In this document: positions 35,169 to 46,650 of the stretch, in pieces | Numbering within the stretch: position 1 is the stretch's first letter | Layout of the letters: each line of letters opens with the position of its first letter | Translations under genes and position numbers: made by a program | The notes under the pieces: model-generated | The model's database searches: none | Seen by the model: the letters and a program-made list of their open reading frames with translations, nothing else | What the model was told of the DNA's origin: nothing | Assembly: GCA_021397835.1 (NCBI GenBank) | Contig: JAJFZO010000049.1 | Span: forward strand, 6,453,001 to 6,517,000 | Direction of reading: 5' to 3' | DNA from: Moringa oleifera | Taxonomy: Eukaryota; Streptophyta; Magnoliopsida; Brassicales; Moringaceae | Length of the DNA: 64,000 nucleotides

Positions 35169-36293
35169 TTTATCAATATTATATACAAACTCGTCATTGT
35201 AACTCAAGTGTTAAATCTCTGCATTTCTAAGTATTAATATTTGGTGTTTCTAGCAAATGAATGAGCTTATGCGTTGATAGTGTTTTCAATAGGCTTGTTA
35301 TATTCCTCTTATCTGAAAATGAAAATCAAAGCTGCAGTTCTTCCTGTTTTCTAAGAGATATCATAAGCGATTGCAATTGTTCCAGAATGATCTAAGTGCA
35401 AGACTGCATGCAGCAAGATGAATGACAACAAACTGATTTATGTGGCTTTACAACTTTCTATGTTGTTACCACTTTCTTGATAGTTAATTTGTCTCAAGGA
35501 TCAATCAGGTGAGACAAATGATAGAACTTCAGTAAAAGCAAACTATCGTTACAATGTGTTAATGCAAGGAACCTACACAATGATTTTATGTCTAAGAAGT
35601 TGGTTTGAATTAAATTGAATATAATTTTGATAATTTAAGAGAAGTGAGAGATAAATACAAACAAGTGATGGTAAAAAAAAAAAAAAAAGATTTGTTCTAA
35701 GCTTTTTTTGTATGGTCCCTTAGTAATACAATATAAGAGGATTACACCTATTTATATGTGTTGGGAGCTGTTGCGGAAGTTAGTTTACAACCACCCTCTC
35801 GGATTACATAGAAGCCAATAGGAAATCGGTATATTAATCCGCATTAACAATAGTGTGAAATCATTTTGAAACTCAGTTTGCAAACCAATACATGGTGTAT
35901 TCTCCATGATTTTAGGGATCTTTAAAGCGATATGTATTTTGCTTGCGATTTTAATTTAATTAAAATTTATAAAAAAATTATATTAATTTTAAATTTATAT
36001 TTAATTATATTTTTAATATAAAACTTTTGTTTATTTTCTTTTGATATTAAAAATTTTAAAAATATATGACATTCTTGCACCTGTACATAATTTGTCAAAT
36101 GCCCAAGTTATCCTTAGAGCATGTAATCTAAGAGAGGCAAAGTTTGCTTTCTTATCCCTTTCTTTCTTCTTGAAATACTTTCTCTCTTTTCTTTTTGTTT
36201 AGAATTTTATTTATGTACAAACTTTTTTCTTGGTTTGGTGGTGATATTTTGAGAGGTTTAGAATGATGAGAGCGTTACAAGGTAAAAAAAAAA
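35169..36293. other. 3' flank of CLE member 4 and boundary to transposon-rich DNA
   Basis: 3' untranslated sequence followed by AT-rich DNA with a poly-A run near 35672. No gene or element was recognised until the copia LTR at 36294. Confidence 0.5.
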
Positions 36294-36948
36294 TGTTGAA
36301 GAATTTTCATAAGAATGACAATAAAGAGTTATTAAACTAAATACATAATGATACAAAATTTGTGTCAAAAAATGTGTTAAAAATATGTAAAAATGTGTTT
36401 AAAAAACGTGTTGAAAATGCCTAAAAAAACACATTGAATACGTATATAAATACATGTTGAATATGTATTATTATCTATTGATATATATACTAGCATTGGT
36501 TGGAAAATAATATAACTAGTCAAATATAAACCATTGATCAAGTTTATAAGGTTGATCCAGTAGTTAAAAATGAAAGGACATGAGCCAACCTTAAAAGATG
36601 CAACAAAATTCAAAAGGTATCAAGAATGCTATAAAAAGACTTCATCATAGCCATTTGATTCAATCATTCTAGCATTCAATTCAAGTATTTTTCAAGAAAG
36701 AAGTTTCTTATCTTTCCACATTCTCTTGCATACAAAAGTTCTTTTACCACTTACATAACTTTCAAAGATCAACACCTATATTCTAGTATTATAGAGAATA
36801 AATTATTGATACTTAGAAGACCTGTTATCTTTCGAAAGTATTTTAGGTTTGTTTTCATCGGTGCACAATGCAAACAAATGATTATATATATATATATATA
36901 TATATATATACTTGAAGGTGTATTTACTTACTCTTGTGTATCATAATT
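36294..36948 (-). repeat. Truncated Ty1/copia LTR, same family as the element at 56346-62309
   Basis: Read on the minus strand this segment matches the two LTRs of the copia element further right, for example the GTGCACAATGCAAA block, the (A)CTTGAAGGTGTATTTACTTA block and the CTTGTGTATCATAATT block. It begins with TGTTGAAGAATTTT, the inverted LTR end, and breaks off at 36948 where a CACTA end begins. An expanded TA run lies inside it. No adjoining copia internal sequence was seen, so it is a solo or orphan LTR. Confidence 0.8.
36883..36910. repeat. (TA)n microsatellite inside the copia LTR
   Basis: About 14 TA units at a position where the sister LTRs have ordinary sequence, so the run arose after insertion. 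Confidence 0.9.
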
Positions 36949-37079
36949 CACTATAAAAAAAATCAGATTTTTGCAATGGATTCATCCATTGCTAAAAAAA
37001 ACAAATTTGTCGCCAAAACATTTAGTGATAGATTAGTGATATATTTTATTGGTAGAAAAATAATTGTGACAAAAAAAAA

Positions 37080-37345
37080 TCGATTGATTGTTACCACAAA
37101 TGTTATGGGATAGTGATGGTTTTTAGCCGCTGATTTGGTGACCAATTATAATCAGTCGTTAATTAAAGTTAGCGACTAATTCGAATCGATCGCTATATAA
37201 TTAGCAATTGAATAAAAATCGGTCGCTAAGATTATAATTAACGATTGATTTGAATTGATCGCTAAAATTTTAGTTAATAACTGATTTGAATTAGTTGTTA
37301 AGATTTTATTTAACGATTGATTTGAATCGGTCGCTAAAATTAATA
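37080..37345. repeat. CACTA subterminal repeats
   Basis: Repeated GATTGATTTGAATCGGTCGC-type motifs in about 37-40-base steps, ending in TCGCTAA or relatives. Subterminal repeat arrays of this kind bind the element's own transposase in CACTA elements. Confidence 0.7.
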
Positions 37346-37499
37346 TTATTTTAAAAATATAATTAATTAAAAATTATATAAAATTTTTGAAAATGAATTA
37401 CATAAAATAAAAAATAAATACAACATATTTTTTTGTTATTCATAAAATAAAAATTATATAAACACAATCAAATATTCTGTTCATAAAAAGAAAAGATAT

Positions 37500-38130
37500 C
37501 TAAGAATCAAGTGGTGGTGGAGGTGCATTTCTCAAAAGAAAAGCCTCTATCTTGCGGATGCGCTCATTCATATTAAGCTCTCTTTATAAGCATTCCTGCA
37601 AATCACTCTCGTAGCGTAAGCGATCATACTTTCTTGTCTTAGGCTCCTTATCTAATCATTTCTCCATAGCTTTATGCTCTAACTTCATGAGCTCTTTCAT
37701 AACCTTCATCTGGAGTAAATATTCTGCATGAGTATGCCATCAATAAAAGGTCCACTACTAAAGCTGTCGCCTGAATACCATGATCAAGCTTGACTACCAA
37801 TCTCGTATACCTGACGCTCTTTCTCTTCATCTACAGCCTCATAGTAGAGCTTAGTGCAGTTTACCTTAGGCGTATCGAAAGATCCATCCTCTGATTGAAA
37901 AGCCAAAGCAATCAACTCCTTGGAGCATTCTTATAATAAAGTAGTTTGTTAACTTACTCGTCAGCTAAATCGAATAATAAAGTAAAAAAAAAACATAATT
38001 TTAATTATTTATTAATAGTAGAGATAATTAACCTACATTAATTTGTTTAGCACGCTTATATATGAACTCATCGGGGTTAGATTTCTTAATGTAGATCCTT
38101 TTAAAAAGCTATATTGCAGTAGGTTCATGC
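37500..38130 (-). pseudogene. CACTA second-ORF protein (Ptta/En/Spm transposase-like) remnant
   Basis: Minus-strand translation in shifting frames gives LGHEPTAI then FKRIYIKKSNPDEFIYKRA, then DGSFDTPKVNCTKLYYEAVD with VYEIGSQA close behind, then MKELMKLEHKAMEK, and finally MNERIRKIEAFLLRN and PPPPLDS before a stop at 37500-37502. Order and wording fit the plant transposase family Transposase_24 (PF03004), with its LGxxPTxxELF, VYGIGSQ and C-terminal coiled segment. Internal stops and a frameshift show that it is dead. Confidence 0.7.
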
Positions 38131-39059
38131 CCCAACTTCTACATCTAATATATATATATAGTAAATAATCATATTATTTTCATTTATATTTATGTAAATA
38201 ATTTAAATATCATATGTACCACAACATCGACAATGGTTCTGTAATAAACATTAATCAGTATTATGTTGAGAAGAACTTAATCAGGGTCAGCCCATCTCGC
38301 TCTGTCGATTGCGAGATATAGTCTCACACTTTTGTCTGTACTTTGGCCGGTTCCATTCTATCTACCATTACTCTCATATAATATCCAAAACAAATTGAGA
38401 TTTATTTCTTATCTTGTGGCAACATACATACATCAAGTCAGCATACCAATCTGCAACATGAGCGTCCCATATGGCCTTTACCACTCAATCTATTTCCGTG
38501 ATCCTAACCATATTATTTAATAAAATAACAAGTAGTAAGTAATATTGATAAAATTTATAAAGATAATGATACAAAGTATTAAAAAACATTAATTATAAAT
38601 ACTTACATATCATTTTTTAGAAAAATCTATTATCTATCTATACTTTGCAAATTTGCTGAGCTGGACATCTTAGTGGTAGCAAAACCAAAAGAACTTGAGG
38701 GAAAACTAGTAAATCCATTTGTGGGTGTAGATGCTTTATATGTAAATGGTGCAGCTGTATTTGCCTCTTCATCTTGAATATGTGGATCTCTCTCTCACAA
38801 GTACTCACTTGATCTTTCTCCAGAGTCACCTTGTTTCTCTTGACCTCTCATCTAGGCATGTCTATAAAATTTAATTTGACAACTAAAGTTTCATAAAAAA
38901 TTCAATAGAGTGTCCCCTAAAAATTAAAGTTAAACTTCCTAAAATACACAATGAAAATATAATACAATAAATAACCAAATTAACCAACACTCATTTCATA
39001 AAATTAGATTATTTAAAACATGACATTCAATAATTTAAACAATAAATTTCTTTTATAAA

Positions 39060-39375
39060 TATAACTAATCATCATCTTTAGAGTCTTTTTCTTCCTCTTA
39101 CTCTTCCTCTTCATCATCCCCTTTCTCAATAGCAACACTTTCAAAATCTAACTGATCCAACATATCTTCTTCCTCATCATTAATATCTATTAATGTCCCA
39201 TTTGGATTATTCAAGAATATAGGATGATCTTTTGCATCATTCTCAATTTGACGGACATCTCTTTCACCATCAAGGAGATGAATGTAATTTTTTTCTGATG
39301 AATGTACGAACTTAGAGTTTATACCCTTCGAAAGTTCATGGCTCGTCTTACCAGTTTTGGTGACAGATAATATTA
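39060..39375 (-). pseudogene. tnp2-like transposase C-terminal remnant
   Basis: The minus strand reads TGKTSHELSKGINSKFVHSS, then NYIHLLDGERDVRQIENDAK, then an Asp/Glu-rich tail (ININDEEEDMLDQLDFES is typical of the texture). Its place upstream of the second ORF fits CACTA tnp2. Only the extreme C-terminus remains. A low-complexity minus-strand frame at about 38640-38800 (SerThrAla-rich) lies between the two ORF remnants. Confidence 0.5.
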
Positions 39376-40900
39376 CATAGTACTTTATTTTTTCATTATC
39401 ATGATAATCACTCCCTCTTTATTTGTGTCTCTCTCTTAATTGTTTCTTTTCTTTTACCCCCCAAGTTTATGTGTTTTCCCATCTTTCTTGATTTCTAAAG
39501 GAATTATCCTTTATCCTAGCCTAGTGTTATTCTAAACAACCTAACTATTTTTAAATTTCATGGAAAAAGAATGAATCTTAACCATGAAATATCAAACTTT
39601 GCATTACATTTGATCATCTTGTGTATTTTGGGGATGTTTTATGTGAATAAGCTTTAGAAAAAGTTTAAGGGATTTAAAATTTTTGAAATGTTCTTATTAC
39701 GATCAAGGAAGATGATAAAGACCTTTTTGATAGGCCCAAGTTGGCATTATGATAAAAGAGTTATGATTAAGGTCTTGCATTTTGGGTAAGAATTTTTACT
39801 TAGTTCTCAGTATTTTTAACAATGAATATTGAAGTACTAATTAGTGTTGGTTTTACATGTTGTCTCTGATAGAATTGACAATGATGTCCCTCAAATTTGA
39901 CTGCATTTGGATGATGTTATACTAACTCATCCTCTGAACATGAGAAAATTGCTTTGTACGAACTTGTCGATTTGTTCAGAAGAATCACCCTTGATGTGAG
40001 TTTCTTGATTTATCCTGCCTTTTCTTTTCTTTTTCTTCTTTATCTTTTTTTTTTTCACTCTTTATGGGTTTTTAGCTGAAGCTTCCTACGTAATGTTGTT
40101 TCATGGCTAGGGCTGATCAGATATGGAAGATCTTGATAATCCATTTTAAAAGTTTCAAAAAGAAATGCCATCATCAAACCTTTCCAACTTAGATTTTGGA
40201 TGAAATTTCTCATCATATGTTCTTTCACATGTGGCTTTGATGTAATAGCTTTTAACAAAGTGCCTTTTGTTCTTTTTTATAAGATTTAATTACTCATAAT
40301 AAGGTTTAAACCATTCAAGCTACTTATAACAGATTTTGTTAGTACTTTTGCCATATAAGTTTTCGCCTTTATGAATAGTATAGTTTTTATCCCATAAACT
40401 AAAGAATATAAAGCTGCCCTTAGTAGAAGTTAATTATAATATGTAAGGTAGATAGAGGTATCTTATGCTAGCCTTTTTGTGTGTTACCTTTTATAAGATT
40501 TTCATAATACCCACGATGGTTGTTTCATCTGTCCTGGAGTAATATATCGCTAAGGTATGATATTGAATTTAAATAGGGGATACATTCATTGTTTAAACTT
40601 CAAGATACTTTTTGATATAACTATTTGGTAGACAACACTAGCTTATGATCTCCCATTCTTTTGAAGTGAAGATTGATTGTAGGCTTTATGACATTTTCCA
40701 AGGACTTAACCTCTACATACCAAAGACCAAAATAGTCATAAGAGTTTTTTATGAGACATATCCAAGAAGCATGTATCTTTTTTACATATTGCTCAACCTA
40801 TTCATATAACAAGGAGTGGCAATTGTTATGGCCCCCTAAATGAAAAACTAGCTTAGGTTATTTAATCAAAAGAACCAATAAGAAAAAGGAATACTCTCAT
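39376..40900. other. Unassigned DNA between CACTA and gypsy remains
   Basis: No open frame or repeat was recognised. It lies where the gag and 5' LTR of the following gypsy element would be expected, but I could not match it to the LTR at 46650-48572. Confidence 0.4.
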
Positions 40901-40919
40901 AAAAATAGGAAAAGGAAAA

Positions 40920-41640
40920 CCTCTGCTTTATCCAACTCAGAGGATGAAATGATAGAGTTTTTCAAATTTATAAAACACAGTGAGTACAACATCCTCAATC
41001 AACTTTAGAAAACTCCAGCCAAGATATTTGTATTGGCACTTATCCTTATTTTAAAGATACATAGATAGGCTCTTTTACAAGTGTTAAAAATGTGCTTGTA
41101 CCTCCTAAAATCTAAACTGAAAGGACATAAGATTTATATAATCATATTACGACTCATAACTTCATCACTTTCTTTGATGATGAACTATGTCTGGAGGGGC
41201 GAGGCTCAACAAAGGCCCTCTATATCACAATTACGTAGAAGAGGCATACAACTTCTTGGGTATTAATAGATAATGGTTCCTTCGTGAATGCTATGACTGC
41301 ATGCACCTTAGATCGTCTTCATATAGACTTAACCACCATTTGTCACACAATAGCTATGTCAGTAAGAGCCATCAACGAATGTCGAACCGAAATTTAGGGG
41401 ACCATGGATCCATCTATAAAGATTAGACCATTTGTGTATGACATTGAGTTCCAAATTATGAACATCATTGCCTCTTTCAACATCCTCCTGGAAAGGCCAT
41501 GGTTCCATATGGTAGGGGCAATCCCTTCTACTCTTTACTAAAAAGTTAAAACGGTGGTGGAAGACTAGTTAATCACCGTTCATGGGGAAGACGATATCAT
41601 CGCCTTCATCATGAAAGATTTTCCTTATCTATAAGCACCT
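40920..41640 (+). pseudogene. Tat gypsy protease region
   Basis: Broken frames read DEMIEFFKFIKHSEYNILNQ followed by TPAKIF, then IDNGSFVNAMTACTLDRLHI, then FQIMNIIASFNILLERPWFH and MVGAIPSTLY. The IDNGS block is the aspartic protease active site (Asp-Asn-Gly-Ser variant common in plant gypsy elements), and the LLxRPWxHxxGAxPS block is the characteristic downstream motif. Stops interrupt it. Confidence 0.8.
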
Positions 41641-42279
41641 GATAAAGAAGAAAGCGCATTTTTAGACATTAGAATTCGTTAATACCACTAAGTTCACTAA
41701 AGAGAGTCCTCTAACACTACCCTCCAATTTACAAATCCAAGTCAATCAAATGGTGGGAAAAAGGATATCAGGTGGGAAAGAACATAGGTAGGAACCTCTA
41801 AGGCATCCCCATAATTCTTGAATTACTAATTAATTTAAAGGTTAGGGGCTCACATGTTTGCTAAACCCAAAAAACAGAAAAGAAAAAAAAAAGAGAAAGA
41901 AGAACTCAAAAGATCGGGGCTGATTAAGTAATTAATTATGGCCAAACCTTAATAAAGAATTTCCACTTTGTTGGTTGATGACTAAGCAAATTATTTCTTG
42001 TTCCGATCACCCTCTGGATCAATAATGAAAGGGTTTATGTTATAAAAAGAGAAGAAACATATAAATTGGAGATTTTTCAAAGCCCACCTGATTTCGAAAC
42101 ACACAACTAAACAGAGGTCCAAATCCCTTGTGTGGATCCATAAACATAAATGTAATATTCTTTTGGCATAATGAATGAATGCACTTTTTCTTTTATTCCT
42201 TTCAAAATTTATCCATTTTCATACTTCATCCTTATTCATAAAAATCATCCATATTAATGAAACCATCTAATTCTTATAT

Positions 42280-43830
42280 ATAGGAAACTTGATTATAAGA
42301 ACTGCAACATTTGTAAGGTGGACTTTGAGTGAGGAAGAAATTTTCACAAATGATCTCAAAACTAAGGAAGAAATTGAATTACCACTAAAATTTTCTTAAC
42401 ATTTGCAAATTGAGGAAAAACAAATATTGCCCCACCAAGAATTTAGTGATATATTTGCCTTGTCTTACAATGATATACTAGGCCTAGATAGGAGTATAAT
42501 AGAACATAAATTGCCACTTAAGCTAGAAAGTCCTTCGATTTAGTAGAAGTTAAGAAGAATGAAATCATAAATACTCTTGAACACTAAAAAAAAAATGTAC
42601 AAAAACTCTTAGAAAGTAAAACTTATAGTGGTTTCCAAATACTTGGAATAGGTAGCAAATATAGTCTTAATGCCGAGAAAATTAAATGGTCGGATTCGAA
42701 TTTGTGTCAACTACCAAGACTTGAAGAGAGCAAGTCCTAAAGATAATTTTTCTCTCCCACATATGGATAAGCTAGTTGGCAATATGGTAAAATAATCCTT
42801 ATTTTCTTTCATGGATGGTTATTGCGGCTGAAACCAAATACATGTGGCACTAAAAGATATGAAAAAAAAAATCACTTTTGTCACTATGTGGGGAACATTT
42901 TGCTATTGAGTAATGCTTTCAATATGAAGAATGTTGAAGCAATATATTAGAGGGGAATGGTAACTTTATTTTAGGATCTAATGAATAAGTTTTTTGGAGT
43001 CTATGTGGACGATATGATTGCCAAATCTAAGAAAGACTAAGATCACCTAAATGACCTTAAAAATTTATTTGAAAGGCTCATGCGATACAAACCATGGCCA
43101 AACCTGAATAAATGTACTTTCGGGGTCAAATTTGGAAAGTTGTTAGGTTTTATAGTCCGTGAATGAGAAATTAAATTTGAGGTAAAGTTCAAGCTATATA
43201 AGAACTCCCCCCACCAAGGATCTTAAAAGAAGTAAGCGGGTTCTTGGGCCGCTTAAACTACATATCTAAATTCATACCACAACTTACGAATATATGTGAC
43301 CTTATTTTTACACTGCTAAAGAAACATGATCTCAAGGAGTGGAATTTAGAATGCCAAGCAAACTTTGATAATATTAAAGGGTATTTGTCTTAACCATCAT
43401 ATTGATGCCGCTAAGTTTGGGAAAATTGTTAATACTATACTTGTATAAGAAATCTTTGGGTTGTGTACTACCATAAGTCGATGAAATAGGGAAGAAAGAA
43501 CATGCAATATATTATCTCAACAAAAAGTTTATAGATTATGAGTGTAGATACTTATCAATCGAGAAAGTATGCTATGCTTTAGCATGAACTGCTCACAGAT
43601 TCGATCAATATTTACTTAGCCATATGGTTTGGGTCATAGTAAAACTTGACCCTATAAAGTACTTGATATAAAAAGCATCACTTCCAGGGAGACTTATAAA
43701 ATGGTAAGTGCTTTTATCCGAATTTGATCTTGTTTATGTTTCACAGAAAGCCGTTAAAGAAAGTGCATTAGTTGAATTCCTAGCTGAAAAGCAACCAATG
43801 ATTATCTCCCCATTAAGTTTGAATTATAGG
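42280..43830 (+). pseudogene. Tat gypsy reverse transcriptase and RNase H
   Basis: In order: SYNDILGLDRSIIEHKLPLK (pre-RT linker), RIRICVNYQDLKRASPKDNF, LFSFMDGYCG, VYVDDMIAKS (catalytic YVDD intact, about 43001-43018), NKCTFGVKFGKLLGF, REVSGFLGRLNYISKFIPQL, then RNase H with SIEKVCYALA and DLVYVSQKAVKESALVEFLA. The order and motifs identify Ty3/gypsy RT-RNase H beyond reasonable doubt. Stops and frameshifts occur throughout. Confidence 0.85.
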
Positions 43831-44289
43831 ATGAAGATTTATTGAGTGAGATTGATTTGATTAACGAGGAAGTAGTTGGATAAACGATGTATTTTGATTG
43901 AGCATCCAAAGCATTAGAGCATGACATATGGGCACTATTAAAATCTCTAGAAGGAAATTATTGCCTTTTTACCACAAGATTAGACTTCAATTCGACCAAT
44001 AACGTGGTAAAATATGAGGTTGTTTAAGAGTCGTAATGGATAAAGATATCAAGCAACTCACAGTTTATGAAGATTCCACCCTGATTATCTATTAAGTAAA
44101 AAGAGAATGGTTGGTAAGGAAACTTAAAGCTTGTGAAATATCATGAGTTGATGCAAGGTTTGTAAACTAACTTTCAAGACAAACATTTTTAGTATCTCTC
44201 TAGAGAAGAAAATCAAATGGTGGATGCATTGGCCATATTAGCGACAATGTTTCAAATAAGTGATGTGAAAAACATCACACCTACCAAAA

Positions 44290-45540
44290 TAAGTATAAGA
44301 TAGATGCCTGCGTATTATGCTACATTAGAAAGAGAAAAAGATAAAAAGACATGTCTAATATCATATAGTTGATAGAGAGATATTGTATAAAAGAAACTTT
44401 GATCAAAAACTTTTGAAATGTCTAAATATTGAAGAAGTTCAAAAGATATTAAAAGAAATACATGAAGGAATTTGTGGAACCTATGCAAGCGGTCCCATGC
44501 TAGCAAGACAAATAATTAGAATGGGATACTATCAACTCACTATGGAGAAAGATTGTATACCATATATATGTAAATGTTATAAATGCCAGATATATGTAGA
44601 TAAGATCACGTGCCACCCTTTAATTTGCACATAATAATTGTCTCGATTGTTTTCTATATGGGGGTTTAATGTGATTAGTCTAATTACCCCAAAGGCTTCA
44701 AACGTGCATAGGTTTTTAGTGTTCATTGATTACTTCATCAAATGGTTGAAACACAGTATTTCCCTTGAGTAACCAAATTAATTGTGAAAAACTTCTTCAA
44801 AAAGAAATAGTTTGTTAGTTTGGTCCCTAGAAAGAATTATTTTAGGTAATTCCAAGAATTTAAATAGTAAGGCAATGAAGGAAATATGCAAGTAATTTAA
44901 GGTCCATTATCATAATTATGCCATATGTCGACCACAAATAAATGAAGCAGTCGTGACAGCAGATAAAATCATTAAATGAATCATAAGTAAGACGACAGCC
45001 ACATATCTAGATTGACATGAGATCTTTCTCTTGGCGTTATAAGGTTATCAAGCATAAGTAAAGACGTTAAACAGGGTATGAATAACTTAGCGAAACTTAA
45101 GATACCATCCTTCGGGGTTTTAAAAGAGTAGAATTGGAAGAAGCTGAGTGTGTTTGGGCTAGAAATGAATAACTTAACCTCATTAATGAGTAGCATTTGA
45201 AGGCCCATTGCTACAGGCAGATATACCAAAAAAGAATGAAAAATGCATATAAAAAAAAGTACACCTTAAGAATTTTAAAGGGGGTAACATAGTATTAAAG
45301 AGAATTTCGGACAACATCCTTGACGTCAAGGGCAAATGGGATCGAACTGAGAAGGTCTTTATGTGGTGAAAATAGCTTTCTTCGGTGCTGCACTCATTTT
45401 TACGGAAGTGGATGGGCAAAAGCTACCCAATCCTTTATTTTGATGTGGGGAAAAGATACTATGCCTAAAGAGTCTTATGAAGGAAAGAAGCTTCTGAAAC
45501 ATTTTCCTTTCTCACTTAAAATAGTCCACCCAAGCCTTGG
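44290..45540 (+). pseudogene. Tat gypsy integrase
   Basis: The longest intact piece (44383-44634) holds the zinc-binding HHCC domain, with HEGICGTYASG, ARQIIRMGYY and CYKCQIYVDK. The core domain follows in other frames: VFIDYFIKWLK, then a decayed IILGNSKNLN where the second catalytic Asp region should be, then RPQINEAVVTADKIIK. The C-terminal part reads GLYVVKIAFFGAALIFTEVD then GQKLPNPL. Many stops. The domain order after RNase H confirms Ty3/gypsy. Confidence 0.85.
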
Positions 45541-45959
45541 CTTGAATAATTAGGCGAATTGGACATTTTCGAAATCATCTTATGATTATTACACCTTTTT
45601 CATATAGATCCTTGTATATTAATACAATAAAACCCCCTTCAAAATTGTTTCCTTCCTATATTTCTTGCCATTTCTTATTACCAAAGTGCACCATTTATAT
45701 TAAGTGCACAAGAGATTAAATGCATGTTCAGTTGCATTTTATGAAATCAGGGAGAAGATGGAAGAAAACCATCAGCAGAGCATTTGAGTTAATGTTACAC
45801 AAAAAGGCATAAAAAAGAAAAAATATTCAGTGGATCATACAAGAGTCGTTGAGCACCAAGAAATGCATTGATAGAATTATTTGAAGAAAAAAATTTATAC
45901 AATATAACTCATTGACAAGGTTTCCAAAAATTGCTATCATAGGGAATCCAAGACAATTG

Positions 45960-46650
45960 CGTTGAGGATCAAAGGTCATAAAAATAAACTATAGTAAACT
46001 GAAAGCATGAGATCATAATCGCGGGGAATTTGAGACACAAGTCAGCAATAAAAATCTAGGATCATCTACTACATTAAAGTAAACCAAAAGCTCAAGATCG
46101 TTATCAGAAAGAATCTGAGACACATATTTAGGACAAAAATTCGTGAAGGCTTCTTATAATAAAGTGAATTGAACGCTCAAAATCGTAATTGCAGGAAATT
46201 CGAGGCACACATCGGGGATAAGATTTCAGGAATAATTTGTTACGATTAAGTACTACAAGCTCATGATAGTTATCGCATGGAATCCAAGAAAAGTGTTGAG
46301 GATGAAAATTCAAGAAAAATTACTATAATATAGTATTGAACGCTTGGATAGCTACCGCAGGGAATCTTAGACATTGCATCAAGGGCGAGAAGTCAGGAAA
46401 ATTTGCTATAATAAAGCAAACTAGAAGCTCGGGACTGTAATTATATAGAATCCAAAACACGCATCGAGGATAAGAATCCAAGATCGCCTATTACATTGAA
46501 ACAAATCTAAAGCCTAGAATCATTATCGTAAGAAATGTGAGATACACGTTGAAGACGAGAATTCATGGGAGCTTCTTATAATAAAGTGAATTGAACACCC
46601 GAGATTACAATCACAGGAAATTTAAGGCATGCATCGAGGATAAGAATTTA
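45960..46650 (+). repeat. Tandem array of about nine 85-bp units between integrase and LTR
   Basis: Each unit carries a GCATCGAGGATAAGAATTCA-type core, a TTATAATAAAGTGAATTGAA-type segment and a GGGAATCxxAGACAC segment. Core-to-core spacings run 78-89 bases, mostly 82-86. Copies have diverged by substitutions and small indels. The array lies exactly between the end of pol and the LTR. Confidence 0.85.

Larger units (their letters stand above)
36949..39375 (-). mobile_element. Truncated CACTA (En/Spm-type) DNA transposon
   Basis: The left end starts with CACTATAAAAAAAATCAG, the hallmark CACTA terminus, directly against the broken copia LTR. Next come subterminal repeats (37080-37345), then minus-strand coding remains of a second-ORF protein of the Ptta/En/Spm type and, further right, an acidic C-terminal piece of a tnp2-like transposase. 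Coding direction makes 36949 the 3' end of the element. No matching inverted terminus was found on the right, and recognisable sequence stops near 39375, so the 5' part including most of the transposase is missing. It is not autonomous. Confidence 0.75.
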
